Assembly: GCA_930989535.1 (NCBI GenBank)
Contig: CAKNLK010000002.1
Span: 1 to 64,000 of the forward strand
DNA length: 64,000 nucleotides
DNA from: an uncultured Clostridia bacterium
Lineage (GTDB): Bacteria > Bacillota > Clostridia > Christensenellales > Borkfalkiaceae
Direction: 5' to 3'
Made by a program: the position numbers and the translations under genes. The notes beneath the pieces are model-generated. The model was not told where the DNA came from. It worked only from the letters and a program-made list of their open reading frames with translations, and made no database searches. This document shows, in pieces, positions 26,942 to 34,910 of the stretch. The stretch's first letter is position 1. Each line of letters starts with the position of its first letter.

Positions 26942-26977
26942 AACCAAAAGCCCACCGCATGCGGTGGGCTTTTGGTT
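26942..26977. terminator. Long hairpin at the end of the permease operon
   Basis: A perfect 17-bp stem, AACCAAAAGCCCACCGC (26942-26958) with its complement at 26961-26977 and a 2-nt apex. The stem contains AAAAG/CTTTT. It likely ends the - strand operon whose last gene stops at 27018. Confidence 0.65.
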
Positions 26978-27017
26978 TGGTAAATCTGTGCGCCGCGATA
27001 GCGGCGAAAAGGGTTCG

Positions 27018-27713
27018 TTATCCGATTTTGGTGCTAGGGAAGCGCTGCCGCATAAAGGAATCGGGGAAAGTTCTGTCAATCCATTCGCCGAAGGCGGTCA
27101 GCGGCTCGATATCGTCTGCGCGGGCGACATAGCGGAACATCGCCGCCGCGTTGAAAAACATGTCGACGCAGATAACGCAGAAAAAGAAGATTGCCACCCC
27201 GTAAAAGAGCCGCCGCGGGATTCGCTCAAAAAAGCAATCGAGCGGGCGGTAGAGGAGAAACATAACTCCCACGCACAGGGCGCCCCAAAACAGCATGATG
27301 GGCACCGTGGTGCGGCCGTCGATGTTGAGCGGCCAGGTGCTGTAGTTCCACGAGCGCACGCCGAGGACGTATTCTTCAAAGCAGCTCAGCACATATTCGA
27401 CGACGCCGCCGAGCAGCGCGCCGCCGAAAAAGACTTCCGCAGGGCTGCGCAGCCGTTTGAGCGAAAGTACGATTGCGATGGTGCCCAACCCGTACACGGG
27501 GTTGAACGGGGTAAAAATGCTGCCGCTGCAATCGAAATAGCGGTGCACTTTGATAAGGTTGAATATAATTTCCCACAGGGTTCCCAGCGTTCCGCCGAGC
27601 ATGTACAGGAATACCGCTTTCGGAAAGGTGAGTTTATCCAAAGTGGGGTAGATATAGCGCTGAAAACAGAGGGGCTTCCGCTTGCGGCGAACAAAATCTC
27701 GTTTGTTAGGCAT
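27018..27713 (-). CDS. Putative ABC transporter permease (CmpB family membrane protein)
   Basis: A 231-residue membrane protein with a basic N-terminus and about six membrane helices. Features resembling the CmpB-type 'putative ABC transporter permease' family are WEIIFNLI, NPVYGLGTIAIV, EYVLSCFEE and WNYSTWPLNIDGR. Its function is unproven and no ATPase partner is nearby. ATG 27713 overlaps the end of the glycosyltransferase gene by 8 nt, so the two are coupled; an open frame extending upstream lies inside that gene and is not used. Confidence 0.78.
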   Translation of the reverse strand: MPNKRDFVRRKRKPLCFQRYIYPTLDKLTFPKAVFLYMLGGTLGTLWEIIFNLIKVHRYFDCSGSIFTPFNPVYGLGTIAIVLSLKRLRSPAEVFFGGALLGGVVEYVLSCFEEYVLGVRSWNYSTWPLNIDGRTTVPIMLFWGALCVGVMFLLYRPLDCFFERIPRRLFYGVAIFFFCVICVDMFFNAAAMFRYVARADDIEPLTAFGEWIDRTFPDSFMRQRFPSTKIG

Positions 27714-28908
27714 TTTGCTGCTGTTCGGCGGCGCTTTCGCTGAGGGCTGCCGCCGTTTCGGCGGTTTCCTCCGGCTGGCGCGAGCGCTTGCCCGCAATGG
27801 CGTCCGCAAAGAGCTTTTCCATTTTGTCGATACATTTTTCGATGCGGAACCGTTCGGCATAGCGGATATACTCTTCGCGCTGCGCCTCGCGGAATTCCGG
27901 GTGCTCAATCATGTAATCGATTCTGCGCGCGAGCGCCTTTACGTTGCCCGCCGGGTACAGGTTGAGATTGTCCAGCGCGAAGTATTTTGCCGCGGACATC
28001 TTGCTGTTGGAGATAACGGGAACCAATCCGCAGGTAATCGCCTCCACGCACGCAATCGACTCGATTTCCGCGTAGGACGGGTGAACGTACAAGTCGCAGA
28101 AATTGATGAGGTCGACCATCTCTTCTTTGGGATGGAAGGAAATATTGGGCGCATTTTTCAGCTTGTTTCCCGCGCGGCGCAGCTTGTCTTCGAGCGGCCC
28201 CTCGCCCGCGAGGAAAATCTGAATTTCGTTGGCGTGCCTGCACAGGGAAACTGCCTCGATGAGGTCTTTCTGGCATTTTTCCTTGACGAAGCGGCCGGTC
28301 GAAAGGATGCAGAATTTATCCGCGTACTCCTTCGGTTTTTCGCCTTTTTTGGGCACGAAAATGGGATCGACGCCGTTGGAAATAACGCGCAGATCCTGCG
28401 TGTAGCCGTGTTCGCGCAGCTTTCCTGCGATAAATTCGGTGGGGCAGTGGATATAATCGGTATAACTGTAAAATCCCTTTAAGAAATTTGAATAGATGCA
28501 ACGGTTGACGAACCTGCTCTTCTGCAGCCCGAAATGGCTGCTCACGTTTTCTGGCTGAACGTGGAAGGCGGTCGTGCAGGGTTTTTTGAGCTGTTTGCAC
28601 AGCCGCACGGCGGCGCGGCCGAGCGGGAAGGGCATCAGCGCGTGTACCACGTCGCATTTTTCAATGATTTCGAGCAAAAGTTTTTCGTTGGGCTTTGCCA
28701 GCTCAACGCCGTTCTTTTTTACGTAATTGTTGAAAACTTTAAAGTCGATTTTTTCGACAAAATAATATCCTTCCTCTTCGGCGCAGCGGGGGCAAACGAC
28801 GAATACTTCGTGCCCGCGGGCCTTCAGGTTGTTTATCAAACGTTTCACTGTAATGGTCGTGCCGTTGTTTTCTTCTCCGAGTACGTCCGCCACAATTGCT
28901 ATCCGCAT
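27706..28908 (-). CDS. Glycosyltransferase family 4
   Basis: A 400-residue GT-B fold enzyme. The N-terminal domain starts MRIAIVADVLGEENNGTT (acceptor side, glycine-rich loop), with HALMPFPLGRAA mid-domain. The donor domain has LSTGRFVKEKCQKDLIEA, FLAGEGPLEDKL and the E-x7-E-type segment YAEIESIACVEAITCGLVPV near residue 300. It resembles diacylglycerol glucosyltransferases that make membrane glycolipids in Gram-positives, but the substrate is inferred. Residues after about 375 are a low-complexity tail. It lies 17 nt after a TetR gene and overlaps the permease. Confidence 0.88.
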   Translation of the reverse strand: MRIAIVADVLGEENNGTTITVKRLINNLKARGHEVFVVCPRCAEEEGYYFVEKIDFKVFNNYVKKNGVELAKPNEKLLLEIIEKCDVVHALMPFPLGRAAVRLCKQLKKPCTTAFHVQPENVSSHFGLQKSRFVNRCIYSNFLKGFYSYTDYIHCPTEFIAGKLREHGYTQDLRVISNGVDPIFVPKKGEKPKEYADKFCILSTGRFVKEKCQKDLIEAVSLCRHANEIQIFLAGEGPLEDKLRRAGNKLKNAPNISFHPKEEMVDLINFCDLYVHPSYAEIESIACVEAITCGLVPVISNSKMSAAKYFALDNLNLYPAGNVKALARRIDYMIEHPEFREAQREEYIRYAERFRIEKCIDKMEKLFADAIAGKRSRQPEETAETAAALSESAAEQQQNA

Positions 28909-28925
28909 AAATATTGTTGCTCCAT

Positions 28926-29516
28926 TTAAAATTGATTGATTTCTCCGTCCGTCAACTTTTCCAAAAGTTCTTTTCCCGCCGTAACCATGGGGGTGCAGAC
29001 GTTTAAAACGCCGTCTAACGCGACTGTTTTATCCGATTTCAGCCACTCGACATATACGTCGAGCACGCCGCCGGCCAAAAAACGAATGATATATTTTGCG
29101 TTTCCCGCGGCCGCTCCGTACTTGCGGCTGAAATAATGGAAGATCTTTTCAGAGAGGACATTTTTCAAATTTGTCAGAAGATAGTCGGCGTCTGACGATT
29201 TTTGTACGAATGCGCCGAAATATTCGTAGCGGTCGAGCGTTTCGGCGCAAGCGGTCAAAAATTCCAGCGTTCCTCCCGCTTTTGCGATGTTCTCATCGTC
29301 GTCATCTTCGAAAATCTGCGCCGCCATATCGTCGAGCAAAGATTTGAGTACTTCGGTGATGTTGTGGTAGTGCAGGTAAAAGGTCGTCCGATTGATATCT
29401 GCCGCCATGCACAAATCGACAATTTTGATTTCGTTCATGCGCCGCGTACACAACAGTTGCAGTACCGTGTTCTGAATCGCGAAAATTGTCTTTTGGCTGC
29501 GTCTGTCTGTCTTCAT
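28926..29516 (-). CDS. TetR-family transcriptional regulator
   Basis: A 196-residue regulator. The N-terminal HTH (about 10-55) has IKIVDLCMAADINRTTFYLHYHNITEV, typical of the TetR subgroup with a TetR_C_8-like ligand domain. The C-terminal domain is all-helical and acidic in the middle (FEDDDDENIA). ATG 29516 follows GGGAGGG. It heads an operon with the glycosyltransferase and permease genes, so it probably regulates them and itself. The ligand is unknown. Confidence 0.88.
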   Translation of the reverse strand: MKTDRRSQKTIFAIQNTVLQLLCTRRMNEIKIVDLCMAADINRTTFYLHYHNITEVLKSLLDDMAAQIFEDDDDENIAKAGGTLEFLTACAETLDRYEYFGAFVQKSSDADYLLTNLKNVLSEKIFHYFSRKYGAAAGNAKYIIRFLAGGVLDVYVEWLKSDKTVALDGVLNVCTPMVTAGKELLEKLTDGEINQF

Positions 29517-29569
29517 ATTCCCTCCCGGCGCCAAATATAAGTTAAGCGCACATCTCTCTATATAATTCT

Positions 29570-29598
29570 ATTATACAGCAAGAGCGGCGAGCAGTCAA
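29570..29598 (-). promoter_or_regulatory. Promoter of the TetR-glycosyltransferase operon
   Basis: Read on the - strand: TTGACT (29598-29593) and TATAAT (29575-29570), 17-bp spacing, about 54 nt before the TetR ATG. No clear TetR palindrome was identified around it. Confidence 0.75.
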
Positions 29599-29759
29599 GG
29601 AGAAGAGGGTATTTTCTCGACACTTGTCGATTTTTTGCTGTCGGATCAGATAAGATTATAATGGGTAGTTGTTAAAAAATTATTAAAATACAGCAACAAG
29701 TTCAGAGCACCCGCGGGGACGGGGCTGTGGGCTTTTCAGGCGGTGGAACGCAGACGCGC

Positions 29760-30455
29760 TCATTTTTGGGGTGCGCTTTCGCTCGCCGTCTCCCCGTGCA
29801 GTTTTTCGACGGAGCGCAGGAGGGCGGTGTCGGCGCCGTTCCACGGCTTATCCGCGTTGCGGTAATCGTGCTTTGCGCAGAACCACTGCAAATCCGCCAG
29901 CAGCTTGTCCATCGATTCCTTCTGCAGTTTGGTCAGGGTGTAGATATAGTCCTTTTTCTTCCCGCGGGCATAGGCGGCGTACTTCAGGAGATACCCGAAG
30001 TGCTCCAGGCAAAATCCGTTCGTTCCGAGCAGGATTTCCTTAAATTTCGGCTCGGCGCAGAACATTTCGGCGACCGTTTTGTAGTAGCGGATCATGTTCG
30101 TCTCCACGCTGTCGCAGATGACGCAGGTGTCGCCGCTGTGAATGAAGACTTCCGCCATATCCTTCGCGCGCTTCATATCGGCCGTAACTTCCAGCTTTCC
30201 CTTGAGCGCGGTGAGGCGCGTCGTATGCTGCAGCGCGAGGGAGAGCTTTCCCTGCCGCCCGTAGAGCATCTTCGTGTGGTGCTCGCAGAAACCCTTTTCG
30301 TTCACCATGCGCCGTTGCATGTCCTCCATAACCGATTCGCTCATGTATTGGTCTGCCAATCTGTTTTCGAGTATGTTGCGGATGCGGCAGAGGGGGCATA
30401 CGCCCGAGTCGTTGAACTCCTGATAGATGAGCATGTTGCCGATATGATAGTTCAT
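29760..30455 (-). CDS. Cysteine-rich DUF6062-like protein
   Basis: A 231-residue protein with three Cys/His clusters: CPLCRIRN (about 23), GFCEHHTKMLYG (about 55) and CVICDS with GFCLEHFGYLL. The spacing of CPLC, then GFC..H repeats, matches what I recall of DUF6062, a clostridial family of unknown role that probably binds metal. The segment SESVMEDMQRRMVNEKGFCEHH is characteristic. ATG 30455 has AAGGCGG upstream; longer frames to 30608 run through the promoter of the divergent gene. It is monocistronic. Confidence 0.72.
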   Translation of the reverse strand: MNYHIGNMLIYQEFNDSGVCPLCRIRNILENRLADQYMSESVMEDMQRRMVNEKGFCEHHTKMLYGRQGKLSLALQHTTRLTALKGKLEVTADMKRAKDMAEVFIHSGDTCVICDSVETNMIRYYKTVAEMFCAEPKFKEILLGTNGFCLEHFGYLLKYAAYARGKKKDYIYTLTKLQKESMDKLLADLQWFCAKHDYRNADKPWNGADTALLRSVEKLHGETASESAPQK

Positions 30456-30632
30456 GCAAAGTACCGCCTTATATCGAATTTGCGGGCACGCACGGCATCC
30501 CGCTTTCTCCATTATAGCCGAAATACGGCGAAAAGGAAAGCGTTTGCCGCGTTTTTTATTCATCCGTTTTCCCGGCGTGGCGCCGCAGATTCCGTGCGGG
30601 GCGTGCAAAACAGGATAATTGCCGGGGAACGA

Positions 30633-30661
30633 TTGCTTTTGCCTGCAAAATCGGATATAAT
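30633..30661 (+). promoter_or_regulatory. Promoter for the lipid-kinase-like gene
   Basis: TTGCTT (30633-30638) and TATAAT (30656-30661), 17-bp spacing, 36 nt before ATG 30698. Confidence 0.65.
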
Positions 30662-30697
30662 GATAGCAGAGGATTTCACTGAACGCGGAGTAATGGT

Positions 30698-31609
30698 ATG
30701 CGTTGTCTGTTTTTATATAACCCCGTCAGCGGCAGGGGAAAGATATCCAAAAAACTCGATAAGATTGTCCGGGCGTTGGAGAAGAAGTATGACGAAGTGG
30801 ATACGTACGCCACCAAGTGCCGGGGAGATATGATGCTCGCCGCCGCGAACGCCGCGGAGAAATACGATGCGCTCATATTTTCGGGCGGAGACGGCTCCTT
30901 CAACGAAGTGGTGCAGGGCGTCGCGGGCGCGTCGCGCGTGCCGGAGCTCGGGTATATCCCGTGCGGCACCGTCAACGACATCGCGCACTCGCTCGGCATA
31001 CCGAAGCGGCTCAGCCGCGCGCTCAAAGTGATTTTGACGGGCGACAGCGTCCTGCTCGACTGCATGAAAATCAACGATTGCTACGCGATGTACATCGTGG
31101 CGGCGGGCGCGTTTACGAGCGCCACGTACAGCGCTCCGCAGGATTTAAAGCATCACATCGGCCGCATCGCCTACGGCGTGGAGGGACTGCGGAAGAATAT
31201 GAAGTTCGACGTATTCGATATCGCCGTCAACGGCGGCGCCGCCTGTGAGCGGACAGACTGCGTGTTCGTCGCGCTCATGAACGGGCGGTACGTGGCGGGC
31301 ATGCGCCTCAACCGAAGGGGCAGCATGGCGGACGGAAAAATCGAAGCCGCCGTTATACGCCAATGCAAAAAGCCGAATTTTTTACAGCGGGTGCGCGCCT
31401 ATATTTCGCTGGCGAGCCTGTTCCTCTTCGGGTACGGCGTGCGGGAGAAAAATATCGTCCGCTTCGAGGGTTCTCACTTTGAAATCGACGCCGGCGATTC
31501 GGTCGTATGGAATTTCGACGGCGAAAAGGGCATATCGGGCAAGGTCGTCGTCGACGTCCTCCCGAAAAAGATCGTGATGCTCGTGCCCAAGGGGCGAAAG
31601 AAAATTTAG
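30698..31609 (+). CDS. Diacylglycerol/lipid kinase family protein (DagK/YegS-like)
   Basis: A 303-residue lipid kinase fold. FLYNPVSGRGK at the N-terminus and the nucleotide-binding FSGGDGSFNEVVQG (about 66-79), then YIPCGTVNDIAHSLGIP, are the DAGK catalytic-domain marks. The C-terminal half is the beta-sandwich domain. The usual substrate is diacylglycerol or a related lipid, giving phosphatidate, at the membrane surface. The common NDFAR is here NDIAH, a mild divergence. GCGGAGTAA precedes the ATG. Confidence 0.87.
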   Translation: MRCLFLYNPVSGRGKISKKLDKIVRALEKKYDEVDTYATKCRGDMMLAAANAAEKYDALIFSGGDGSFNEVVQGVAGASRVPELGYIPCGTVNDIAHSLGIPKRLSRALKVILTGDSVLLDCMKINDCYAMYIVAAGAFTSATYSAPQDLKHHIGRIAYGVEGLRKNMKFDVFDIAVNGGAACERTDCVFVALMNGRYVAGMRLNRRGSMADGKIEAAVIRQCKKPNFLQRVRAYISLASLFLFGYGVREKNIVRFEGSHFEIDAGDSVVWNFDGEKGISGKVVVDVLPKKIVMLVPKGRKKI

Positions 31610-31641
31610 CGCGCCGCGGTGCGGGGCGCCGTAGGGGAAAT

Positions 31642-31680
31642 CTTGTATATTTAACTTGTATATTTAACTTGTATATTTAA
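31642..31680. repeat. Three tandem copies of a 13-bp AT-rich repeat
   Basis: cttgtatatttaa occurs three times exactly in succession (31642, 31655, 31668) in the intergenic space between convergent genes. A GC-rich hairpin GGGCGCGCC/GGCGCGCCC follows near 31741-31762. Confidence 0.9.
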
Positions 31681-31778
31681 AACAATATCAGAATAAGGAG
31701 AACTGTGCCGGGCCCTGTGCCGCGGCGCAGCCGCTGTACGGGGCGCGCCTGCGGGCGCGCCCGCCGCAGTTTTCGGGG

Positions 31779-32594
31779 TTATTCGCTCTTTGCGCCGAGG
31801 TATTCGGAGAGCTGTTCGCCGCGCACCCGCTCGGCGTTGTTCTCCTCCAGCCGATGCAGGAAGGTGAGGGGCAGTTTGCGGGGGCGGAGCTGTTCGGTGA
31901 ACTTTGCCGACCAGGCAAGGAAAATGGCGTATATGTAGGGCATGCCCAGGTTGGTTTCGAGCAGGGAATTGGTCACGAGCGTCAGAATTTTATCCGCAAA
32001 GTTTTCGAATCCCGCGCTGCGAATCCCGCCGAGCAGCAGGCCTGCCTCCCAGCCGAACTGTACCAGAACGCCGATGGCGAGCAGCCAAAGGATATTGACG
32101 CGCCGCGCCTTTTCCCTTTGGAATAGGTTCCAAACGATGAGCGCGAGATACCCGGCGAAGAGCAGAATCGCCATATAGCCGTGGTAAGCGCCCGTCGTGC
32201 GCTGGATTACGATGGGGTTTTCGCTCGTGCCGAAGGTCGCCGCAATCATGGGCGCGCACAGCCACCAGAACAAAATGAGCGCAGACCATTCGAGCAGCCG
32301 CTTGTCCTTGGATATCCACAGCCAAATCCACACGAAGTTGGTGAAGCCGTAGCTCATCGACATCCACAGCAGCACCCAGAACAGGCTGTACCCCTCCGAT
32401 ATGGTGCGCGCGCGGAATACGAGGTGAAAGATGCCGTAATCGACGGCAAAGTACACAAACCCGAAGAGCACGCCGATAATGAGCGTCACGTACTTCTTTT
32501 TGACGAGCAGGAGCGCCGCAAATACGACGAGGAAGCCGATGTCGAGCCACATATACAGCGGGTCGAACTGCCGCCGCGCGATGATGTCGTCCAT
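31779..32594 (-). CDS. Multi-pass membrane protein of unknown function
   Basis: A 271-residue protein with about seven hydrophobic helices, tryptophan-rich in the middle (MSMSYGFTNFVWIWLWI, FWWLCAPMIA). The C-terminal 40 residues are charged and cytoplasmic-looking. I do not recognise the family. The start is taken at 32594 (MDDIIARRQF) with GGAGG about 12 nt upstream; the frame also opens 18 codons earlier inside the leader. It has a perfect promoter of its own and is convergent to the lipid-kinase-like gene. Confidence 0.75.
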   Translation of the reverse strand: MDDIIARRQFDPLYMWLDIGFLVVFAALLLVKKKYVTLIIGVLFGFVYFAVDYGIFHLVFRARTISEGYSLFWVLLWMSMSYGFTNFVWIWLWISKDKRLLEWSALILFWWLCAPMIAATFGTSENPIVIQRTTGAYHGYMAILLFAGYLALIVWNLFQREKARRVNILWLLAIGVLVQFGWEAGLLLGGIRSAGFENFADKILTLVTNSLLETNLGMPYIYAIFLAWSAKFTEQLRPRKLPLTFLHRLEENNAERVRGEQLSEYLGAKSE

Positions 32595-32659
32595 AGTTTC
32601 ATTTTCCTCCGAAAGCAACAAAATGTAACAAATTAACATTACAAACAATTACATCATCT

Positions 32660-32688
32660 ATTATAAACCATGCGGTGGCGGCTGTCAA
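32660..32688 (-). promoter_or_regulatory. Promoter of the membrane protein gene
   Basis: On the - strand TTGACA (32688-32683) and TATAAT (32665-32660), both consensus, 17-bp spacing. Confidence 0.85.
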
Positions 32689-32758
32689 CGGATTTGCGGC
32701 AAAAACATGCGCCGTGCGGGGCGGATGGGCGGGCGGCGCGCCTGTTTGCCGCATTTCC

Positions 32759-32787
32759 TTGACAATTTTGTCCGCGCGGAGTATAAT
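32759..32787 (+). promoter_or_regulatory. Promoter of tyrA
   Basis: Consensus TTGACA (32759-32764) and TATAAT (32782-32787), 17-bp spacing, 174 nt before tyrA. It is divergent from the promoter at 32660-32688. Confidence 0.85.
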
Positions 32788-32857
32788 GACGGTAAAGATA
32801 TGGAATAGAAATGCAGTACAGAGAAAATTCGCTTTCACGGGTTTGCGGATAGTCGTT

Positions 32858-32933
32858 ACGGTTTTTTGCACATATTTTTAATGCGACTCAAACCGTAATT
32901 CCGCTCGATACGGTTTTGCCGGAGGCAAAGCCG
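32858..32933 (+). promoter_or_regulatory. Possible alternative-hairpin leader of tyrA
   Basis: ACGGTTTTTT (about 32858) can pair with CAAACCGT (32889-32896). That same strand can pair with ACGGTTTTG (32910-32918), which in turn can form a tight hairpin CGGTTTTGCC/GGCAAAGCCG (to 32933). Such mutually exclusive pairing is what an attenuator would show, but no T-box or known riboswitch motif is present. Confidence 0.35.
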
Positions 32934-32960
32934 CATTTTACTATTTACAGAGGTTCGGCT

Positions 32961-33782
32961 ATGAAAATCATGATTGCGGGGCTCGGCTTAATCGGCGGCT
33001 CTATGGCAAAATCGCTTGTGCGCGCGGGGTATTCCGTCGGCGGGTACGACCTGCCGCAGGTACTGCGCCGCGCGGAGGAGGAGGGAGCCGTTTCGGAGCA
33101 TCTGCGCGCGGAGGACTGCGACGTCGTGTTCGTCGCGCTTCCGCCCGACGCCGCGATGGCGTATATCGGAGGAACCGCCTTTAAAGAGGGAGCAATCGTC
33201 GCCGATATCTGCGGCGTAAAAGAGGCGCTGGAGCAGTTCGTATACGCGCGGCCGCGCTCGTTCCGCTATGTCGGCTGCCATCCCATGGCGGGCAAGGAGG
33301 TCTCCGGGTTTGAAAATTCCAGCGAAACGCTGTTCGACGGCGCGAGCATGATTGTCGTTGAAAACGAGCATACGGACGCAGCGGCAATCGAAACGCTGGA
33401 GCGGCTGTTTTCCGAAATGGGGTTCGGGCTCGTCAAGCATTGTTCCGCCGCCTATCACGACGCGAAAATCGCCTATACCTCGCAGCTCGCGCACATCGTG
33501 AGCAACGCGTACGTGAAGAGCCCGACGGCGGACGGATTCCCCGGCTTCACGGGCGGCAGCTTTCAGGATATGACGCGCATCGCGGGCGTGGACGAGCAGG
33601 TGTGGACGCGCCTGTACATGCTCAACCGCGGCGCGGTCACGGAGGAGCTGCGGCGGCTCATCGGGCATCTGAACGAATATCTCGCCGCGCTGGAAGGGGG
33701 CGACGAATCGGCCCTGCGCGAACTTTTAAAGCTGGGCAGGCTGCGCAAGGCGCAGCTGGACGAGGAGCGGAAGATTCTTTGA
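32961..33782 (+). CDS. tyrA: Prephenate dehydrogenase
   Basis: A 273-residue NAD(P)-dependent enzyme that converts prephenate to 4-hydroxyphenylpyruvate for tyrosine. It has the Rossmann motif IAGLGLIGGSMAKSL at residues 5-19, the catalytic-site region GCHPMAGKEVSGFENSS (about 109-125) and an all-helical C-terminal dimer domain with THxLxH-like SQLAHIVSNAY. It lacks an ACT or chorismate mutase domain. ATG 32961 follows AGAGG. The shikimate genes feeding it begin at 38.7 kb. Confidence 0.92.
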   Translation: MKIMIAGLGLIGGSMAKSLVRAGYSVGGYDLPQVLRRAEEEGAVSEHLRAEDCDVVFVALPPDAAMAYIGGTAFKEGAIVADICGVKEALEQFVYARPRSFRYVGCHPMAGKEVSGFENSSETLFDGASMIVVENEHTDAAAIETLERLFSEMGFGLVKHCSAAYHDAKIAYTSQLAHIVSNAYVKSPTADGFPGFTGGSFQDMTRIAGVDEQVWTRLYMLNRGAVTEELRRLIGHLNEYLAALEGGDESALRELLKLGRLRKAQLDEERKIL

Positions 33783-33807
33783 TTTTCCCGCATGCTCGCG
33801 CCGTTGT

Positions 33808-33836
33808 TTTACAAGCGTGCGAAACTATGGTATAAT
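33808..33836 (+). promoter_or_regulatory. Promoter of the DUF1934-like/Rho-like gene run
   Basis: TTTACA (33808-33813) and TATAAT (33831-33836), 17-bp spacing, 43 nt before ATG 33880. Confidence 0.75.
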
Positions 33837-33879
33837 AGAGGAAACGGGCACGCCGACGGCTGCCGCAGGGAGGACGCGC

Positions 33880-34269
33880 ATGGAAACGGATGTTGTTTTA
33901 TTCGTGAACGGCGGCGGCGTGCGCGAAAAGATCGCGGCGCGCGCCGAAGAGACGCGCGCCGATTCGGCGGTTGCCTTCCGCTTTGCCGCGGACGGGGCGG
34001 AGTATCTGCTTCGGTTTGCGAAAACGGCCGTTATCCAAAGGACGGGCGGCATCGCATACAGGATTGAATTAAATCCGAACAAGACGACGTACACGGAAAT
34101 CGTGACGGAATACGGTTTTCTGTCCGCCGAAGTCAAAACGCTTCGGGCGGAAATACTGCGGAAAAACGGTTTTCATTTTAAGGGGGAATACGAATTGCAT
34201 TATGAAGGCTATGTACAGCGGCACCAAGTGTCGTTCTTTGCGCTCGGCGAAGGAGGAATGAACCAATGA
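33880..34269 (+). CDS. DUF1934-like calycin-type beta-barrel protein
   Basis: A 129-residue all-beta protein. Alternating strands and the segment IQRTGGIAYRIELNPNKTTY and a closing GEYELHYEGYVQRHQVSFFAL fit DUF1934 (YwiB-like, lipocalin-type barrel of unknown function), though the match is by memory of pattern only. GGGAGG precedes ATG 33880. It overlaps the next gene by 4 nt and begins a four-gene run to 37308. Confidence 0.55.
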   Translation: METDVVLFVNGGGVREKIAARAEETRADSAVAFRFAADGAEYLLRFAKTAVIQRTGGIAYRIELNPNKTTYTEIVTEYGFLSAEVKTLRAEILRKNGFHFKGEYELHYEGYVQRHQVSFFALGEGGMNQ

Positions 34270-34910
34270 AAATCAAGTATATCGGGCATTCCTGTTTCCT
34301 TTTCGAGACGCATGCGGGCGCGCGCCTGCTCACCGACCCGTTCGACGGAATCGGCTGGCGCATGCCGCGCGTGCGCGCCGACTGCGTGTGCTGCACGCAC
34401 CGGCACTTCGACCACAACTATGTGGAAGGGGTGGCCGGCTGCCGCGAGGTGATAACGTCGGCGGGCGAGCATGCGTGCGGCGGGTTCAGGATCGTCGGGA
34501 TACCTTCCTTTCATGACGATCAGGGCGGCGCAAAGCGCGGAAACAACATCATCTATCGCATCGAGGCGGACGGCGCGGCCGTCTGCCATATGGGGGATAT
34601 CGGGCAGCAGCCCACAAAGCAGCTTCTTTCCGAAATCGGAAGAGTGGACGTTCTGATGATTCCCGTCGGGGGAACGTATACGGTCGACGCGGCCGGCGCG
34701 CTCGAATATGTGCGCGCAATCCGCCCGCAGATTGTCATACCCATGCACTACAGGACGGACGATTGTTCGCTCGACATCGCGCCCCTCGGCGCGTTCGAGG
34801 CGCTCTGCGGCGCGGATAATTGCGCGGCGGCGGATTGCTTGGATACGGAGGAGATGAGCAAATACAGCGGAAAAACATTGATATTGAGGAGATGGCCCGA
34901 TGGAAGATAA
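34266..34910 (+). CDS. MBL-fold metal-dependent hydrolase
   Basis: A 214-residue small metallo-beta-lactamase-fold protein of the UPF0173/YtkL kind. It has the metal-binding motif THRHFDHN (about 40-47, HxHxDH type), later metal ligands in HMGDIGQ and IPMHYRTDD near residue 158. The substrate is unknown. It sits between a DUF1934-like gene (ATGA overlap) and a Rho-like gene (11-nt overlap), so expression is coupled. Confidence 0.85.
   Translation: MKIKYIGHSCFLFETHAGARLLTDPFDGIGWRMPRVRADCVCCTHRHFDHNYVEGVAGCREVITSAGEHACGGFRIVGIPSFHDDQGGAKRGNNIIYRIEADGAAVCHMGDIGQQPTKQLLSEIGRVDVLMIPVGGTYTVDAAGALEYVRAIRPQIVIPMHYRTDDCSLDIAPLGAFEALCGADNCAAADCLDTEEMSKYSGKTLILRRWPDGR

Noticed and set aside
29635..29662. 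A + strand promoter (TTGCTG, 16 bp, TATAAT)
   Set aside because: No + strand gene lies within the next kilobase; the next gene is on the - strand. It is probably a chance match.
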